Positions 22,933-32,600 of a stretch of 35,947 nt of DNA are shown in pieces. Made by a program: the position numbers and the translations under genes. Within the stretch, counting starts at the first letter, position 1. The number at the start of each line of letters is the position of its first letter. This stretch comes from JBCBEX01 sp038528235 (GTDB lineage: Bacteria; Bacteroidota; Rhodothermia; Rhodothermales; Rubricoccaceae): positions 1 to 35,947 of the forward strand of contig JBCBEX010000040.1 in the NCBI GenBank assembly GCA_038528235.1, in the 5' to 3' direction. The notes beneath the pieces were generated by a model that worked only from the letters and a program-made list of their open reading frames with translations, did not search any database and had not been told where the DNA came from.

Positions 22933-25900
22933 TTATGTACGGAGGAGATGGGACAGAAGCTGTTCGACTTCGCTATCGGAGAGCATGGGTGCGCTGTGGC
23001 CGTCCCCTGACGGAACGGTCCCGTCGGCTTCGACCTGCTCGGCCAGCCAGCCGAGCGTGGGATGCTCGAAGAAGGCCTGAAGCGACACGTCCAGGCCGAA
23101 GGTGTCTCGGATCTCGGCCAGCAGGCGCATCGCCAGCAGTGAGTGCCCCCCCATCCGGAAGAAGTCGCTGTCGAGTCCTGTCGGCTCTTTCTCGAGGATG
23201 CGGGCCCACACGTCGCCCACGCGCTGCTCTACCTCAGTTACCAAGGGTTGACCGGCGCTCTGTGACCGCGGCGCCGGGGAGGGAAGCGCCCGCTTGTCCA
23301 CCTTGCCGTTGCCGTCCAGAGGCAGGGCATCCAACACGACGACGGCCTGCGGGACCAAGTACCGCGGCATGCTCGATTCCAAGCGCGCCCGCACGTCCGC
23401 GCACCACGCTGACTGATCGACGAACGCCTCGGCGGCTTCGGGGACCACGTAGGCCACCAGGATGGGGTCCTCGCCGACTTCCGGTGCGCGACTCACGACC
23501 ACCGCGGCACTCAGCTTGGCTACGCGCCGCAAACCGGCCTCGACTTCGGCTGGCTCAATCCGGAAGCCGCGGAGGGCGATCTGATCGTCCACCCGTCCTA
23601 CGAAGTGGAGGGCGCCGCCTTTCGAGCGCACTCGGTCCCCGGTGCGGTAGAGACGCGCACCCGGTCGTTTCGAGAAGGGGTCCGGGACGAAGCGTGCGGC
23701 TGTCGCTCTGGGCCGAGTCCAGTAGCCCCGGGCCACACCGTCGCCGCCGACGTAGAGTTGCCCCTCGACACCGAACGGGACGGGCCGCATGGCGTGGTCT
23801 AGCACGTACACGGAGCTCGTAGCCAGCGCGCGCCCGATCGGCACACTCGCGACGTGCTCGTCGGCCTGTGGTGCCCCGGCGTGCTCCGCGAAGAGCGTAT
23901 TGGTGATCGTCGTCTCCGTCAAGCCGTAGGCGTTGGTGAGGACGAGCGCACGCGAGGCCGTGGTCTTCCACCATGCCCATGCCTTTCGTTCGGTGGCGGC
24001 TGAACCGACGACGAGATGACGTAGCGCTGTGGGCGGGTCTGCGTCCTGCTTGGCGAGCCTAGCGGTCCACGCATGCCAGAACGGGGACGGCAGATTCGCG
24101 ATGGTGATGCGCTCCCGTCGCAGCATCGCGGTGAAGCCGTCCAGGTCGGAGGTCTCGCTCGCATCGGGCAGGACGAGGGTGCCCCCTCGGATGAGGGCGG
24201 GGAAGACTTCCTCGGCGGACACGTCAAAGCTGACCGCGGCGAATCGCAGGACTCGGTCCCCAGGTGTTATGTCGAAGGCCGCCCCAATCGACATCGCATG
24301 GGCCGTCAGACCGTGCACGGACACCATGACGCCCTTCGGCGTGCCCGTCGATCCGGAGGTGTGCCGCACGTAGGCCAGGCGTCTGCGTGTGCGGGATGTC
24401 GGTGACCCCAGTGCACGTGGCTTCGAGTCATGCTCCCGCTGCGTTGATGCACTTCGAGGACATACCTGGAGAGCCAGAGCATCCCAGCCGCCAGCAATCT
24501 CGGCGACAACCGGCTCCTCCGCTTGGTAGCGCGCCGGAAGGTGGACCCGCTGCGAGGCTGTCGTAATCACGAGGGCCGGATCCAGGTCGTCGAGGAGCGC
24601 TGCGCGTCGCATCGGAGGCGTCGCCGGATCCAACGGCACATAGTACCCGCCTGCCGCCAGGACGCCCCGGACGGCGACGATGCGCGCTATCGAGGTCGGC
24701 AGCAGCACGGCCACGCCGGTATCGGGAGCTATTCCCGACGTCTGCAAGGTTTTTGCAAGGTGCCTCGCTTGGTCCTGAAGCCAGGCATAGGTGACGTGGT
24801 GCGAGCCTGCAACCACGGCGACCGCGTCCGGCGTCTCGGCGGCCTGCTGGTCCAGTAGGTCACTCAGTTGAGCGGTGACGATCTCTGCGGCCTGCGCCTG
24901 CTGTCCCTGCAGCAGACGGCGCTGCGCGATGCTGAAGGCCGGGAGGTGCTCAACCTGGGTCTCCGGGGCCAGCACGGCGCCTTGGAGGAGCGTCATGAAG
25001 TGCGTCAGCCACTCCGAGACCGTGGTGGCATCGAGCAGGTCCGTGTTGTATTCGAAGGCCACGTGCGTCTCCTTCGGGCTCCCAACGATGTGCACTGTCA
25101 GATCAAACTGGGCGTTGGCATCCCCCAAATTGACCCGCTTCATCTCAACCCCTTCCAGCACCGCTCGAGGTCTGGCTAAGACATCGTCTTCCATCGACAG
25201 CATGACCTGGAACACGGGGTGCCGACTCGGATCCCTGGGCAAATTCAGGCCCTCCACGACACGCTCGAACGGGATCTCGGCATGCTCGCGTGCCTCGACC
25301 ACGGTTTCCTGAACGCGCCGCACCAACGTGCCGAAGTCCTCACGCTCCTCCAGCTGGATTCGGATGCCCAACGTGTTCACGAAGCAGCCGACCAGGCCTT
25401 CTAGGTCGTGATGAGTGCGGCCTGCCTCAGGGGTCCCCACAACCAGGTCGCGACCGCTGGTCAGCTTGGCGAGCAGCACATAGAGCGCTGAGAGGACGAC
25501 CGCAAAGGGCGTCACCCTGTAGTGCCTCGCCACGCGATCCAGCGCGATCCGCACCGCTGGCGGCATACGTTCGGAAAGGCGACCGCCTCGATAGGTCTGC
25601 AAGCGGGGTCGGCTTCGGTCCAGTGGGAGATCGACCGGGGCGAGCCCATCCAGCTGATCCAGCCAGTACTCGAGGTCGCGCTCAGCCTTGGCCCCTTCAA
25701 GCCGACGGCGCTGCCATACCGCATAGTCGGCGTACTGGACGGGCAGCGGCGCGAGGTCGGGGGCCTCGCCTCGCACCAGCGACGCGTAGCACTTCGAGAG
25801 CTCGCGGAGCAAAAGGTCTATTGACCACCCATCGGCTACGATGTGGTGGAAGGCGAGCAGCAACGTGTGCCGAGCCCCAGCCTCCTGACGGACGAGGTAC

Positions 25901-28900
25901 GCGCGGAGGGTGGCCCCGCCCTCCAGGTCGAAGGGCCGTTGGACAGTCGCCCGGCCGAGACGTCGCAGCGCCGATGCTCTTCGGCGAGCCGGAAGCGCAG
26001 TAACGTCGACCTGCCGCCACTCGATCGCCGCGTGGTCGTTGACCACCTGCACCGGATTGCCGTTGCGCTCCTCGAACGCCGTGCGCAGAATCTCGTGGCG
26101 CTGCGCCAAGTGCGTGAGACTGCGGCGCAGCACGTCAACGTGGAGCGCGCCGTTGAGCTGCAACCCCGCCGCGATGTGGTAGGCCGGGCCGGGAGCAAAG
26201 CGGTAGAGAAACCAGAGCCGCTGCTGTGCCAGAGCGAGAGGCACCTTGGTTCCACGGTCTCGCGCTACCAGTTGGTTCTCCGCGTGAGGCCTCGGTGCCT
26301 CTTGAAGCAGCTGCGCAAACGCAGCGACCGTCGGCGCGGTGAATAGATACTTCGCGGGGACCTCCCAGCCAACGAGCTTGCGAACGCGAGAGATCACCTG
26401 CATCAAGAGCAGGGAGTGACCGCCTAGCTGGAAGAAGTCCTCATCGATGCCCACCTCGTCTCGTCCGAGAGCGTCTGCCCATAGTCGGCAGAGGTCCTCT
26501 TCGAGGGGCGTCCTCGGTGTGCGATGGTCCTCGTTCTCGTAGACCGGATCCGGGAGCGCCTTCGTGTCCAGCTTGCCATTGGGTGTGATCGGCAGTTGCG
26601 GAAGGAAAACGTAGGCGGCGGGCACCATGTAGCTCGGCAGGCTGCTAGCTAGCCCCGCACGGAGCCTCGCCGCATCGGTCTCGTCAGTTGCCACGACATA
26701 GGCCACGAGCGCCTCCGTCTTGCCCACCGTGCGGAGGAGAACGGACGCCTGCCCAATGCTCGGAAGACGCTCAAGCGCCGCCTCGATCTCTCCTAGTTCT
26801 ATGCGGAACCCTCGCAGCTTGACTTGTCGGTCTTGCCGCCCCACAAAGGCCAGCGAGCCGTCTTCGAGTCGTCGGACGCGATCGCCGGTGCGATAGAGGC
26901 GCTCCCCGTCCAGTCCGGAGAAGGCGTCAGGGACGAACCGCGCCGCCGTTTGACGGGAGTCGGACAGGTAGCCGTGAGCGAGGCCCGCCCCGCCGACGTA
27001 GAGCTCGCCTGCCACCCCTGCCGGGACGATGTGTCCTCGCTGGTCGAGCACGTAGCCTCGCAGATGTGAGAGCGGCCGGCCGATGCGGCTCTCTGCGTCC
27101 GGGAGCAGGTCCTCCGCTGCCACCTCGGCGTAGGTCACGTGGACCGTGGTCTCGGTGATGCCATACATGTTGACGAACGTGGGGCCGCCAACTGGTATGC
27201 GGTCGCGCCACGCTCGCAGGTGGCTTGCCGAGAGAGCCTCGCCGCCGAAGACGATCCAGCGCACGCTCTGTAGCGCACGGTGCACGTCCGGGATGACCTC
27301 AGACAGCCGCTGGAACGCGGACGGCGTCTGGTTGAACATCGTCACCCGTTCGCGCTCCAGCAGGTCTAGCAGCCTCTCGGGCAGTCGTCGGTCAGACTCC
27401 GGCACGATCACCAGACGGCCGCCGTAGGCCAAGGCGCCCCAGATCTCCCAGACGGAAAAGTCGAAGGCGAACGAGTGGAACAGCGTCCACACGTCCTCGC
27501 CGCCGAACCCGAATCGCGGGTGGCACGCCTCGAATAGACTGGCGACGCTACCGTGAGACACCCCGACCCCCTTGGGCCGCCCCGTAGAGCCTGAGGTGTA
27601 AATCACATAGGCCAAGTCCTGACTCCCGAGTGTGCTGACCACGTCTTCGGGCAACCCTGCGTGCTCCCCCTCGGCAGGCGCTTCCAGGGCGATGGTCGGA
27701 TATGTATCGAGGCGTGCCCGGATCGGACCCGCCACCTCACGCGACACCAGGACGACGTCCGCCTCGCTGTTCTCTAGGATGTACTCGGCGCGCTCCGTCG
27801 GACTGTGCGGATCCAGCGGCACATACGCTCCGCTGGCCAACCACACGGCCACCAAGCCTGCGATCATTTCAACCGACGGCTCGGCACACACAGCCACCCG
27901 CGACCCTCTCTGAACGCCGGAGGCTCGCAGCCGAGCAGCCATGTCCTCGGCCTGACGAACGAGCGCGCCGTAGGTAATCGTCGCGGGGCCAACGGTCAGC
28001 GCGACGCGGTCGGGGTACCGCGATGCCTGTTCCAGCACCCGCGCAGGGATAGTCTGGAACGAGTTGAGGCTCTCGCTCGCCACGACGCCCGGATCAGGCG
28101 CGATGACGCCCTCCTCGGGCGCGACCCGGGCCACCAGACTCAGCGTACGGTCCGGTGCGCTTAGGGCCTCGCGAAGGATGTCCGCGCAATGGTCGAGGAG
28201 ACGACCGGCGAGCGCTTCAGAGAGACGGTCTTGATCGTACTCCAGCCGGAGAGCCAGACCGTGGCTGTGGTCTGTGACGTCGAGCGTGAGGTCAAACTTG
28301 CTCGTCCCCGAGGGAGGCTCCATCACGCGGGCCCGGGCGTCGCCGAGTCGCGTTTCGTAGAGGTAGGTGGTTCCTCCCTCGCGCGTTCCACCGCCATCGC
28401 CTGTGGACTGGTGCCAGGCGAGCACGGCCTGAGCGAAGGTTTTCTCGCTGCCCTGCCCCATCGCTGCGGCGAGGTTGCCTATGGGGAGTTCGCGCTCTTC
28501 GAGGGCGTGCAGCGACGACGCGCTGACCGTAGAAACCAGGTCTCGGAACGATGCGCTCGGGTCGATCTCGACTCCCACCAGCACGAGGTTGACGAAGCAC
28601 CCGACGACGTGCTCGTCCTCCGCGCCCGACCGCAGCGACACCGGTGTTCCCACCGCAAACGCGTCCGCTCCTGAGTACCGGTGCAGGGCTGCCGAGTACG
28701 CAGCCATCATGACGGCAAACGGGGACACGCGCTCGGCGCGAGCGAACTCGTGCACACGGTGCCGGAGCACACTGCTCAGCGACCTCGTGTGGACGCCTCC
28801 GCGGAATCGCATCCCCTCGTGATCGGGTCGGGGCGGCCCTATTACGAGAGGCCGGCTACTCGCCAGTCGCTCCTTGCCCGCCTCTGTAGCCGACACGAGC

Positions 28901-29631
28901 GCGTCCCCGCTCATCCGCTGCCGAGTACGGTAGGCAAACTCGCGGTAGCGAGACGACAGAGGCGGCAAGGCAACCGCGTCTCCAACTTGGAACGCGCGGT
29001 ACGCTACGTCCAGTTCGGTGAGCAGGATTTCGACGGACTGCCTGTCCGCCACGATATGGTGGAGGACCATGACCAGCTGATGCTGTGCCGGACCCAGGCG
29101 GAGCAGTACCACACGCCACAGCGGGTCACGGGCCAGGTCGAAGGCTTGCAACGCCAGGCGACGACGCCACTCTGCGGCGGCCTGGTCTGCAGCGTCCCCC
29201 CTACCCTCAAGGTCAATGATGGCAAGCTCGGTCTGACCTACCTCGTCCACTTCGGGCCGGGGCTGGCCGTCAACGGACTGATAGCGTGTCCGCAGGGCCT
29301 CGTGCCGGCTCTCCAGATACTGTACCGCGCGGCCGAGCGCAGGCGTGTCGAGGTGGCCTTCCAGTTCAACCATCACCGGCATGTTGTACATGCCTGCCTC
29401 TGGGGCGAGCTGCTGTGCAGCCCAGATGCGCTCCTCTGCGAATGACGGGGCCGCCTGCTGCTTCGCCCCGATGTAGTCGATGAGGGCGCTCTTGCGGCGG
29501 CGTATCTCGTCCTGCACGCTCGCGCTCAGCGCGCCGACAGGTCCCTCACAGTGCAGGTGCCCCGCATGCTCGTCCGCCCAAAGCAGGATGCCTTGGTCCG
29601 AGAGATGATCGACGAATTGCTGTGAGGTCAA
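22933..29631 (-). CDS. NRPS-2: TubC-type docking domain, C-A-T (Thr-like), C-A-T (unassigned specificity)
   Basis: This 2232-residue two-module synthetase opens with residues 1-55, a TubC_N-like docking domain (FVDHLSDQGILLWAD). C1 has HHIVADRQS (His191), with Arg where Gly is usual. A1 (about 545-1030) has FDFSVWE, GGEAL and NMYGITETTVH; its code reads D-F-W-N-V-G-M-V-H-K, close to threonine DFWNIGMVHK. T1 Ser is Ser1073 (LGGHSLL). C2 has HHIVADGWS (His1262). A2 (about 1635-2120) has FDVSAEEV, NAYGLTETTIT and NGKVDKRAL; its code D-V-E-N-L-V-A-I-T-K matches nothing I can assign. T2 Ser is Ser2164 (MGGHSLL). The tail SDSEVEQLLSHLLRT looks like a docking helix. Translation begins at TTG (29631-29629), which overlaps the TGA of NRPS-1; the docking domain starts there, which supports the TTG. 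There are no epimerisation domains. Confidence 0.95.
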   Translation of the reverse strand: MTSQQFVDHLSDQGILLWADEHAGHLHCEGPVGALSASVQDEIRRRKSALIDYIGAKQQAAPSFAEERIWAAQQLAPEAGMYNMPVMVELEGHLDTPALGRAVQYLESRHEALRTRYQSVDGQPRPEVDEVGQTELAIIDLEGRGDAADQAAAEWRRRLALQAFDLARDPLWRVVLLRLGPAQHQLVMVLHHIVADRQSVEILLTELDVAYRAFQVGDAVALPPLSSRYREFAYRTRQRMSGDALVSATEAGKERLASSRPLVIGPPRPDHEGMRFRGGVHTRSLSSVLRHRVHEFARAERVSPFAVMMAAYSAALHRYSGADAFAVGTPVSLRSGAEDEHVVGCFVNLVLVGVEIDPSASFRDLVSTVSASSLHALEERELPIGNLAAAMGQGSEKTFAQAVLAWHQSTGDGGGTREGGTTYLYETRLGDARARVMEPPSGTSKFDLTLDVTDHSHGLALRLEYDQDRLSEALAGRLLDHCADILREALSAPDRTLSLVARVAPEEGVIAPDPGVVASESLNSFQTIPARVLEQASRYPDRVALTVGPATITYGALVRQAEDMAARLRASGVQRGSRVAVCAEPSVEMIAGLVAVWLASGAYVPLDPHSPTERAEYILENSEADVVLVSREVAGPIRARLDTYPTIALEAPAEGEHAGLPEDVVSTLGSQDLAYVIYTSGSTGRPKGVGVSHGSVASLFEACHPRFGFGGEDVWTLFHSFAFDFSVWEIWGALAYGGRLVIVPESDRRLPERLLDLLERERVTMFNQTPSAFQRLSEVIPDVHRALQSVRWIVFGGEALSASHLRAWRDRIPVGGPTFVNMYGITETTVHVTYAEVAAEDLLPDAESRIGRPLSHLRGYVLDQRGHIVPAGVAGELYVGGAGLAHGYLSDSRQTAARFVPDAFSGLDGERLYRTGDRVRRLEDGSLAFVGRQDRQVKLRGFRIELGEIEAALERLPSIGQASVLLRTVGKTEALVAYVVATDETDAARLRAGLASSLPSYMVPAAYVFLPQLPITPNGKLDTKALPDPVYENEDHRTPRTPLEEDLCRLWADALGRDEVGIDEDFFQLGGHSLLLMQVISRVRKLVGWEVPAKYLFTAPTVAAFAQLLQEAPRPHAENQLVARDRGTKVPLALAQQRLWFLYRFAPGPAYHIAAGLQLNGALHVDVLRRSLTHLAQRHEILRTAFEERNGNPVQVVNDHAAIEWRQVDVTALPARRRASALRRLGRATVQRPFDLEGGATLRAYLVRQEAGARHTLLLAFHHIVADGWSIDLLLRELSKCYASLVRGEAPDLAPLPVQYADYAVWQRRRLEGAKAERDLEYWLDQLDGLAPVDLPLDRSRPRLQTYRGGRLSERMPPAVRIALDRVARHYRVTPFAVVLSALYVLLAKLTSGRDLVVGTPEAGRTHHDLEGLVGCFVNTLGIRIQLEEREDFGTLVRRVQETVVEAREHAEIPFERVVEGLNLPRDPSRHPVFQVMLSMEDDVLARPRAVLEGVEMKRVNLGDANAQFDLTVHIVGSPKETHVAFEYNTDLLDATTVSEWLTHFMTLLQGAVLAPETQVEHLPAFSIAQRRLLQGQQAQAAEIVTAQLSDLLDQQAAETPDAVAVVAGSHHVTYAWLQDQARHLAKTLQTSGIAPDTGVAVLLPTSIARIVAVRGVLAAGGYYVPLDPATPPMRRAALLDDLDPALVITTASQRVHLPARYQAEEPVVAEIAGGWDALALQVCPRSASTQREHDSKPRALGSPTSRTRRRLAYVRHTSGSTGTPKGVMVSVHGLTAHAMSIGAAFDITPGDRVLRFAAVSFDVSAEEVFPALIRGGTLVLPDASETSDLDGFTAMLRRERITIANLPSPFWHAWTARLAKQDADPPTALRHLVVGSAATERKAWAWWKTTASRALVLTNAYGLTETTITNTLFAEHAGAPQADEHVASVPIGRALATSSVYVLDHAMRPVPFGVEGQLYVGGDGVARGYWTRPRATAARFVPDPFSKRPGARLYRTGDRVRSKGGALHFVGRVDDQIALRGFRIEPAEVEAGLRRVAKLSAAVVVSRAPEVGEDPILVAYVVPEAAEAFVDQSAWCADVRARLESSMPRYLVPQAVVVLDALPLDGNGKVDKRALPSPAPRSQSAGQPLVTEVEQRVGDVWARILEKEPTGLDSDFFRMGGHSLLAMRLLAEIRDTFGLDVSLQAFFEHPTLGWLAEQVEADGTVPSGDGHSAPMLSDSEVEQLLSHLLRT

Positions 29632-32600
29632 AACTTCAGGTGCACCGTGTCTGATCGTCCGTCTAGTGTGGCCTCGGTCCCCTGCCCCATCTCGTGCAGC
29701 TGGTCTGCGAGCTGCGCAACCGTCGGCGCCTCGAACAGCAGCGCGATCGGCAACTCCGTCCCGTGGGCTCGCCGCACTTCGGAGGCGATCTTCATCGCCA
29801 TGAGCGAGTGACCTCCGAGGTCGAAAAAGTTGTCATGGATGCCAACGGCGGAGACGCCCAAGACCTCCTTCCACGCGTCGCACAGCACCGATTCCAGTTC
29901 AGAGCGAGGAGCTTCGGACGCGTTGCCCGTTACCCGGTCTGGAGCCGGCAGCGATTTGCGATCGATCTTCCCGCTTGATGTCTGGGGCAGCGTGTCGAGC
30001 ACCGTCACCGACCCGGGCACCATGTATCGAGGTAGGCGAGCGCCCAGGAACAGCCGGAGCTCGCGGCTGGAAAGCTCTGCCTCGCCCACCGGCACCACGT
30101 AGGCCGCGAGCAGTTGCTCCGTGCCTTGCTCGCGCACCACGACGGCTGCTGCCGCAATGTCGGGGTGGCTGCGGAGCGTCGCCTCGATCTCGTTGAGCTC
30201 GATGCGGAACCCGCGCAGCTTGATCTGTCGGTCTACCCGGCCATGGAAGGCCAGCGCTCCGTCTGGACGCCAGCTTGCTCGATCACCTGTTTTGTAGAGG
30301 CGCTCCCCATGGTTTGCGAACGGATCCGGGATGAATCGCTCGGCCGTGTGCCTTGATCGGCGACAGTAGCCGCGCGCCAGCCCGATGCCTCCGAGATAGA
30401 GCTGCCCTGGGACGCCGATCGGCACCGGCCGCAGGTGCTCGTCCAGCACGTACGTGCGCATGTTGGCGACGGGCCGTCCAATGGGAACAGCCTGGCTGCC
30501 ACCCGTACGCTCACACGCCCACACCGTGACATCGATCGAGGCCTCTGTGGGACCGTACAGGTTGTGGAGGCCGGCCGTCGCGTTGACATCGAAGAACTGG
30601 TCGCGCAAATCGTGGGTGAGCGCCTCACCGCTGCAGATGACGCGCGCAAGCGTGCGTGTCTTCGCGGCGACGTCCGACGCCTGGAGGAAGGCGCGCAGCA
30701 TGGACGGCACGAAATGGGCGGTGGTGATCCGTTCGCGCTGCATCAGCGACGCGAGATACTCCGGATCGCGATGCCCGCCCGGTCGCGCCATCACCAGGGC
30801 CGCACCTTGCCACAGCGGCCAGAAGAATTCCCAGACCGAGACGTCGAAGCCGAAGGGCGTTTTCTGGACGACCCGGTCCTCGGGGGTGAGGCCATACGCC
30901 TGCTGCATCCAGTGCAGCCGGTTCGCGATTCCGGCGTGCTCGATCATGACCCCCTTGGGCCGCCCGGTCGACCCCGACGTGTACATCACGTAGGCCAGCT
31001 GGTTGGTCCGATGCTTCACCGAGGGCCGAGACGCGGGCAGTGCATCCAGCACCTCCCAAGCAGCCTCGACCGTCACCACGGGGACGGCAGACTCCCCGAG
31101 CTTCGAGCGCACCGCCTCCGCGCAGAGCGCGACCGCGGCCTGCGTCTCTTGCAGCGAGAACACGAGCCGGGCTGGTGGCGAGTCCGGATCGAGGGGCAGG
31201 TAGCTGCCCCCTGCTTTCAATATGGCCACCATGGACACGACCATCTCGACGGAGCGCCGCTGGCACACCCCGACCGTCACGCCGGGGCCTACCCCCCGCC
31301 CCATAAGCAGGTGAGCGAGTTGGTTCGCCTGCCGCTCTAGCACGCCGTAGGTCAGGTGGACGCCATCCAGGACCACCGCTACGGAATCCGGAGCCCGCGC
31401 TGCTTGCTCTTCGATTGGACTGTGCAAGAGCGTCTCGCTCGGATAGTCCTCCTGGGTCTCGTTCCACGCCGTCGTCACCTGGACCTGCTCGTCCCCCTTC
31501 AGCATCGAAAGCTGCGAGAGGCGCTGCGCCGGATCCATGGTCATCGACTTCAGAAGCTCCACGTAGTGCGTCACGAAGCGCTCGGCCGCGGCATCGTCGA
31601 ACAGGCGTGTCCTGTACAGCAGGGCGAGGGCGTACCCCTCCTCGCCGCGTGCCACCGACATAGCGATCTCGAACTCCGCACTCGGCGTGGGCACAGCCAC
31701 GGACGTCAGCGGCAAGTCCGAGTGGGGTATGCATCCACCCTCCAGTCCAAGGAGCAGCGGAGCATAGTTTGCTCTCATGCCCGTCGCAGCAGAGGGGTCG
31801 CTTGACTGGTGCGCCTGCTGCATCGCAAACAGAGCCTGGACCAGCGGCGTCATGTCTGAGCGCCGACGACCAGCCAGGTCCTCCACCATCGACGGGAACG
31901 GATAGGGCTGGTGGGCGCGCGCCTCGCCGAGGGTGGCGCGTGTTTGCTGTACGAAGGACCGGACGGTGGGGTCGCCAGCGTTTGTGGACCGCAGCGGAAG
32001 CAGGTTCACGAAGTAGCCGACCGTGTTTGCCCATTCCGCGCGAGAGCGGCCCGTCGAGACTGTCCCCGTGAGTAGGTCTTCTTGCTCTGTGTACCGGTGC
32101 AGGAGAAGCTGGAACGCCGCCATGAGCACGGCGAAGCTGGTTGTTCCCTCCTCGGCGGCCAGGCGGTCGACTCGGCGCGACAGATCCAGCGGGAGGCGTC
32201 CCGCCACCTGAGCACTCTCAGAGCCTCGGCGCGCATCGTCGGCCGGGCTCTCTGGCAGTTCGAGTACCTGGGGAGCCCCGTCGAGTTGGCGCTTCCAGTA
32301 GGCCCGTACCGCTGCGCCTTCCGGGGTGTCTTTGTGCGCGTCCACGTAGGCTCCGTAGTCGACGACGCGTCCCCGCGCCGCTGCCAGAGAACTTGGCTGA
32401 GCGTGGTACGCCGCCCCGTAGAGCTCCTGGAGTTCGCGTAGCAGCCCTTCCACCGACCACAGATCCGCGACGATGTGATGAACGACGAGGAGGAGCACCG
32501 GGGCCACGTTCGGCCCCCGATAGAGCACGGTTCGCAATAGCGGCGCCTCCGAGAGCGTGAGCGGCTTGGCGGCAGCCCTGGCAAGCAGCGTCTCACGATG

